Positions 6,197-7,951 of a stretch of 7,951 nucleotides of DNA are shown one piece after another. The stretch comes from Bacteroidota bacterium (GTDB lineage Bacteria > Bacteroidota > Bacteroidia > Bacteroidales > B18-G4): the NCBI GenBank assembly GCA_003648575.1, contig QMPN01000136.1, positions 1-7,951 of the forward strand, read 5' to 3'. The position numbers and the translations under genes were made by a program. The notes below the pieces were generated by a model. That model was not told the DNA's origin, did not search any database, and saw nothing but the letters and a program-made list of their open reading frames with translations. Numbering within the stretch: the stretch's first letter is position 1; each line of letters opens with the position of its first letter.

Positions 6197-7345
6197 ATGT
6201 TAAAGATACTGACAATCATAGGTGCCAGACCGCAAATTATAAAAGCCGCGGCCCTGTCAAGGGCGATACGGACCGACTATGCAGACCAGATACAGGAGAT
6301 TATCCTGCATACCGGGCAGCATTACGATGAGAATATGTCGCAGGTGTTCTTTGATGAGATGGGAATACCGGAAGCGGACTATAACCTGAGTGTGGGATCT
6401 GACACCCACGCCCGGCAAACCGCTGCCATGTTAGAAGGGATAGAAGTAGCAATAGCACGTGAAAAGCCTGACTGGCTGGTGCTGTACGGCGACACCAATT
6501 CTACCCTGGCAGGAGCCATTGCCGCCGTGAAGCTGGGGGTTCCTGTAGCCCATATCGAAGCAGGCCTGAGGTCGTTCAACAAGACCATGCCAGAAGAGAT
6601 CAACCGCATTACCTGTGACCATTGCTCCACCCTCTTGTTCAGCCCAAGCAGTACCGGTATCGAAAACCTGTCGAAGGAAGGATTCCTCATCAATGCAACA
6701 GCTCCTTATTCAATCAATCAGCCGGGAGTGTTTCATTGCGGAGATGTGATGTACGACAATGCGCAGTATTTTTCTGATATTGCCGAGGAGAGATCGGATA
6801 TCATAGAAAGATTAGACCTCGAGGATGGGCAATTCATACTGGCCACCATCCATCGCGATAATAATACCGACATCCCTGACCGCCTGCAGTCGATCTTTTC
6901 TGCCATCATCAAGATCGGTAAAGCAGAAACTGTTGTCCTTCCTTTGCATCCCAGGACCCTGAAAATGCTTGAACGGCATTCAGATAAGGCACTGTTGGAT
7001 GAGATCCGGTCGTCAGATTATATCAGACTCATCCCACCGGTTTCCTTCCTGGAGATGATCATGCTGGAAAAACATGCTTCACTTATCATGACCGATTCGG
7101 GTGGTGTTCAGAAAGAGTCCTACTTCTATCACAAGCCATGCATCATCCTCAGGCCAGAGACCGAGTGGGTAGAGATCGTTGAAAATGGCAGTGCCGTAAT
7201 TGCTGATGCCGATGAAAAAAAGATCCTCTCAGCATACGATCACTTCAAAAATAAACCACCGGCTTCCTTCCCTCCACTTTATGGTGATGGAAGAGCAGCA
7301 TGGTTCATTTGTGACATGCTCCTGTCCTCAACATCATCAGTATGA
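6197..7345 (+). CDS. wecB: Non-hydrolysing UDP-N-acetylglucosamine 2-epimerase (WecB-like)
   Basis: A 382-residue cytoplasmic enzyme of normal length for the family, which interconverts UDP-GlcNAc and UDP-ManNAc for surface polysaccharide synthesis. The GT-B fold is clear: IIGARPQIIKAA (7-18), HTGQHYDENMS, the D99 motif YGDTNSTLAG, E121 in HIEAGLRS, E133 in PEEINR, H219 in TIHRDNNTD, LPLHPRT (249-254), and TDSGGVQKES (299-308) with RPETEWVE. These match the catalytic D95, E117, E131 and H213 of E. coli WecB. The HRDNNTD form also resembles enzymes acting on UDP-2,3-diacetamido sugars (WbpI type), so the exact substrate is open. The ATG at 6197 directly precedes the conserved LKILTIIGARP; the ATG at 6107 would read through the repeat array. 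No other glycan gene is visible in the window. Confidence 0.93.
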   Translation: MLKILTIIGARPQIIKAAALSRAIRTDYADQIQEIILHTGQHYDENMSQVFFDEMGIPEADYNLSVGSDTHARQTAAMLEGIEVAIAREKPDWLVLYGDTNSTLAGAIAAVKLGVPVAHIEAGLRSFNKTMPEEINRITCDHCSTLLFSPSSTGIENLSKEGFLINATAPYSINQPGVFHCGDVMYDNAQYFSDIAEERSDIIERLDLEDGQFILATIHRDNNTDIPDRLQSIFSAIIKIGKAETVVLPLHPRTLKMLERHSDKALLDEIRSSDYIRLIPPVSFLEMIMLEKHASLIMTDSGGVQKESYFYHKPCIILRPETEWVEIVENGSAVIADADEKKILSAYDHFKNKPPASFPPLYGDGRAAWFICDMLLSSTSSV

Positions 7346-7351
7346 TATACC

Positions 7352-7421
7352 GGGACGGGGGACGGGGGGCATGGGACGAGGAGAACTTCCTCGAACCTTA
7401 TCCCCCATCCCTCGAACCAGG
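7352..7421. repeat. 7-bp array with an internal inverted repeat
   Basis: Heptamers GGGACGG (7352, 7359), GGGGCAT (7366) and GGGACGA (7373) are followed in the same phase by C-rich words, including TTCCTCG (7387) and TCCCTCG (7408, three units later). The two halves are roughly complementary. CGAGGA (7377-7382) and TCCTCG (7388-7393) can form a hairpin at the turn, but there is no T run. It lies between the epimerase stop and the rpsF promoter and could incidentally help to end the epimerase transcript. Confidence 0.7.
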
Positions 7422-7453
7422 TTCAGAAAGCACTACATTTGAGCTTAAATTTA

Positions 7454-7484
7454 TTTGCTAATTAGAGAATTTATACTAATTTTG
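7454..7484 (+). promoter_or_regulatory. Bacteroidota-type promoter of rpsF-rpsR
   Basis: TTTG at 7454-7457 and TAATTTTG at 7477-7484 are separated by 19 bases, the same layout as the rpsT promoter. Transcription should begin just after 7484, leaving a leader of about 50 bases before rpsF. Confidence 0.85.
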
Positions 7485-7541
7485 CACTCCGTTTTTAAAC
7501 AAACGGATTTATTATTCATTAATAATTAATTTAATACAAGC

Positions 7542-7898
7542 ATGAACCAGTACGAAACCGTTTTCATTATGACTCCCGTTTTGTCTGATGAACAGATGAA
7601 GGAAGCGGTTGATAAATATCGGAGCCATCTAAAGGCCAAAAAGGCTGAGATCGCTCACGATGAGAGCTGGGGTTTGAGGAAACTCGCCTATCCCATCCAG
7701 AAAAAATCAACCGGGTTCTATCACCTCTTCGAATACAAAATTGATGGAGAAGAACTGCAAGAATTTGAATTGATGTACAAAAGGGATGAGCGCATACTCC
7801 GTTTCCTCACCGTGAAGCTGGACAAACACGCCATTGCGTACAACGAAAAGAAAAGGAAGAAAGCCGCTGAAGAAAAAGTCGCTGAACCTGAAGCCTAA
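7542..7898 (+). CDS. rpsF: 30S ribosomal protein S6
   Basis: A 118-residue protein matching S6 along its length: MNQYETVFIMTPVLSDEQ at the start, then WGLRKLAYPIQKKSTGFYHLFEY (44-66, containing the conserved LAYPI-x-K segment), and YKRDERILRFLTVKLDKHA near the end. A charged Lys/Glu/Ala tail follows, as in many Bacteroidota S6 proteins. S6 binds 16S rRNA as a heterodimer with S18 in the 30S platform, which fits the rpsR start 27 bases downstream. The ATG at 7542 gives the canonical N terminus. No strong Shine-Dalgarno sequence precedes it. It is the first gene of an operon that runs off the right edge. Confidence 0.97.
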   Translation: MNQYETVFIMTPVLSDEQMKEAVDKYRSHLKAKKAEIAHDESWGLRKLAYPIQKKSTGFYHLFEYKIDGEELQEFELMYKRDERILRFLTVKLDKHAIAYNEKKRKKAAEEKVAEPEA

Positions 7899-7925
7899 TC
7901 TTTTTTAACCTTAAAATTTTAAACA

Positions 7926-7951
7926 ATGGCACAAAACAGTGGTGACATCAA
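7926..7951 (+). CDS. rpsR: 30S ribosomal protein S18, 5' end only
   Basis: Only the first eight codons are in the window, reading MAQNSGDI. The ATG sits 27 bases after the rpsF stop, the usual place of rpsR, and S18 proteins of this phylum commonly begin MAQ. S18 partners S6 in the small subunit. The call rests mainly on gene order. Confidence 0.75.

Noticed and set aside
342..7898. Genome-wide reassignment of TAG as a sense codon
   Set aside because: The intact conserved genes (rpsT, radC, epimerase, rpsF, secreted protein) contain no internal TAG, and the LytTR gene ends in TAG. One stray TAG fits mutation or error better.

Overview
The window looks like chromosomal DNA from a member of the Bacteroidota, probably an environmental Bacteroidales- or Cytophagales-like bacterium. 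Four things point there. One gene ends in a type IX secretion (T9SS) sorting domain. The two ribosomal-protein promoters have the TTTG / 19 bp / TAnnTTTG layout of the Bacteroidota housekeeping sigma factor. There is an orphan LytTR regulator. The rpsF-rpsR order also fits. The genus cannot be read from the sequence.

Layout. Bases 1-341 hold no intact gene, only a strong bidirectional terminator (169-198) and possible gene debris. Three genes then lie on the minus strand: a stand-alone LytTR DNA-binding protein (342-674), a cytoplasmic M19-type (membrane dipeptidase-like) metallopeptidase interrupted by one in-frame TAG (812-2296), and a secreted protein with three homologous repeats plus a T9SS type A sorting domain (2450-4279). 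From 4497 onwards everything reads on the plus strand: rpsT with its promoter and terminator, radC with an unusually strong Shine-Dalgarno sequence, a four-helix-bundle (S23/IVP-type) protein, a non-hydrolysing UDP-GlcNAc 2-epimerase (wecB-like), and a second ribosomal promoter driving rpsF and the first codons of rpsR.

The most unusual structure is in the gaps. Four of the intergenic stretches are built from short tandem words held in strict phase: 7 bp at 2305-2430, 4392-4461 and 7352-7421, and 8 bp at 5603-5730 and 6130-6185. Within an array the word changes progressively while the phase is kept. Each locus has its own vocabulary. Three of the loci contain an inverted counterpart of their words. 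The two 8-bp arrays face each other across the A+T-rich four-helix-bundle gene, so that gene plus its flanks looks like a discrete inserted unit. This is the best candidate for an undescribed system in the window.

The genes do not form one pathway. They are a mix of translation (rpsT, rpsF, rpsR), a conserved gene of uncertain role (radC), surface-glycan precursor synthesis (the epimerase), an exported surface protein, a peptidase and a regulator. The minus-strand and plus-strand groups are divided by a divergent promoter region at about 4280-4568.
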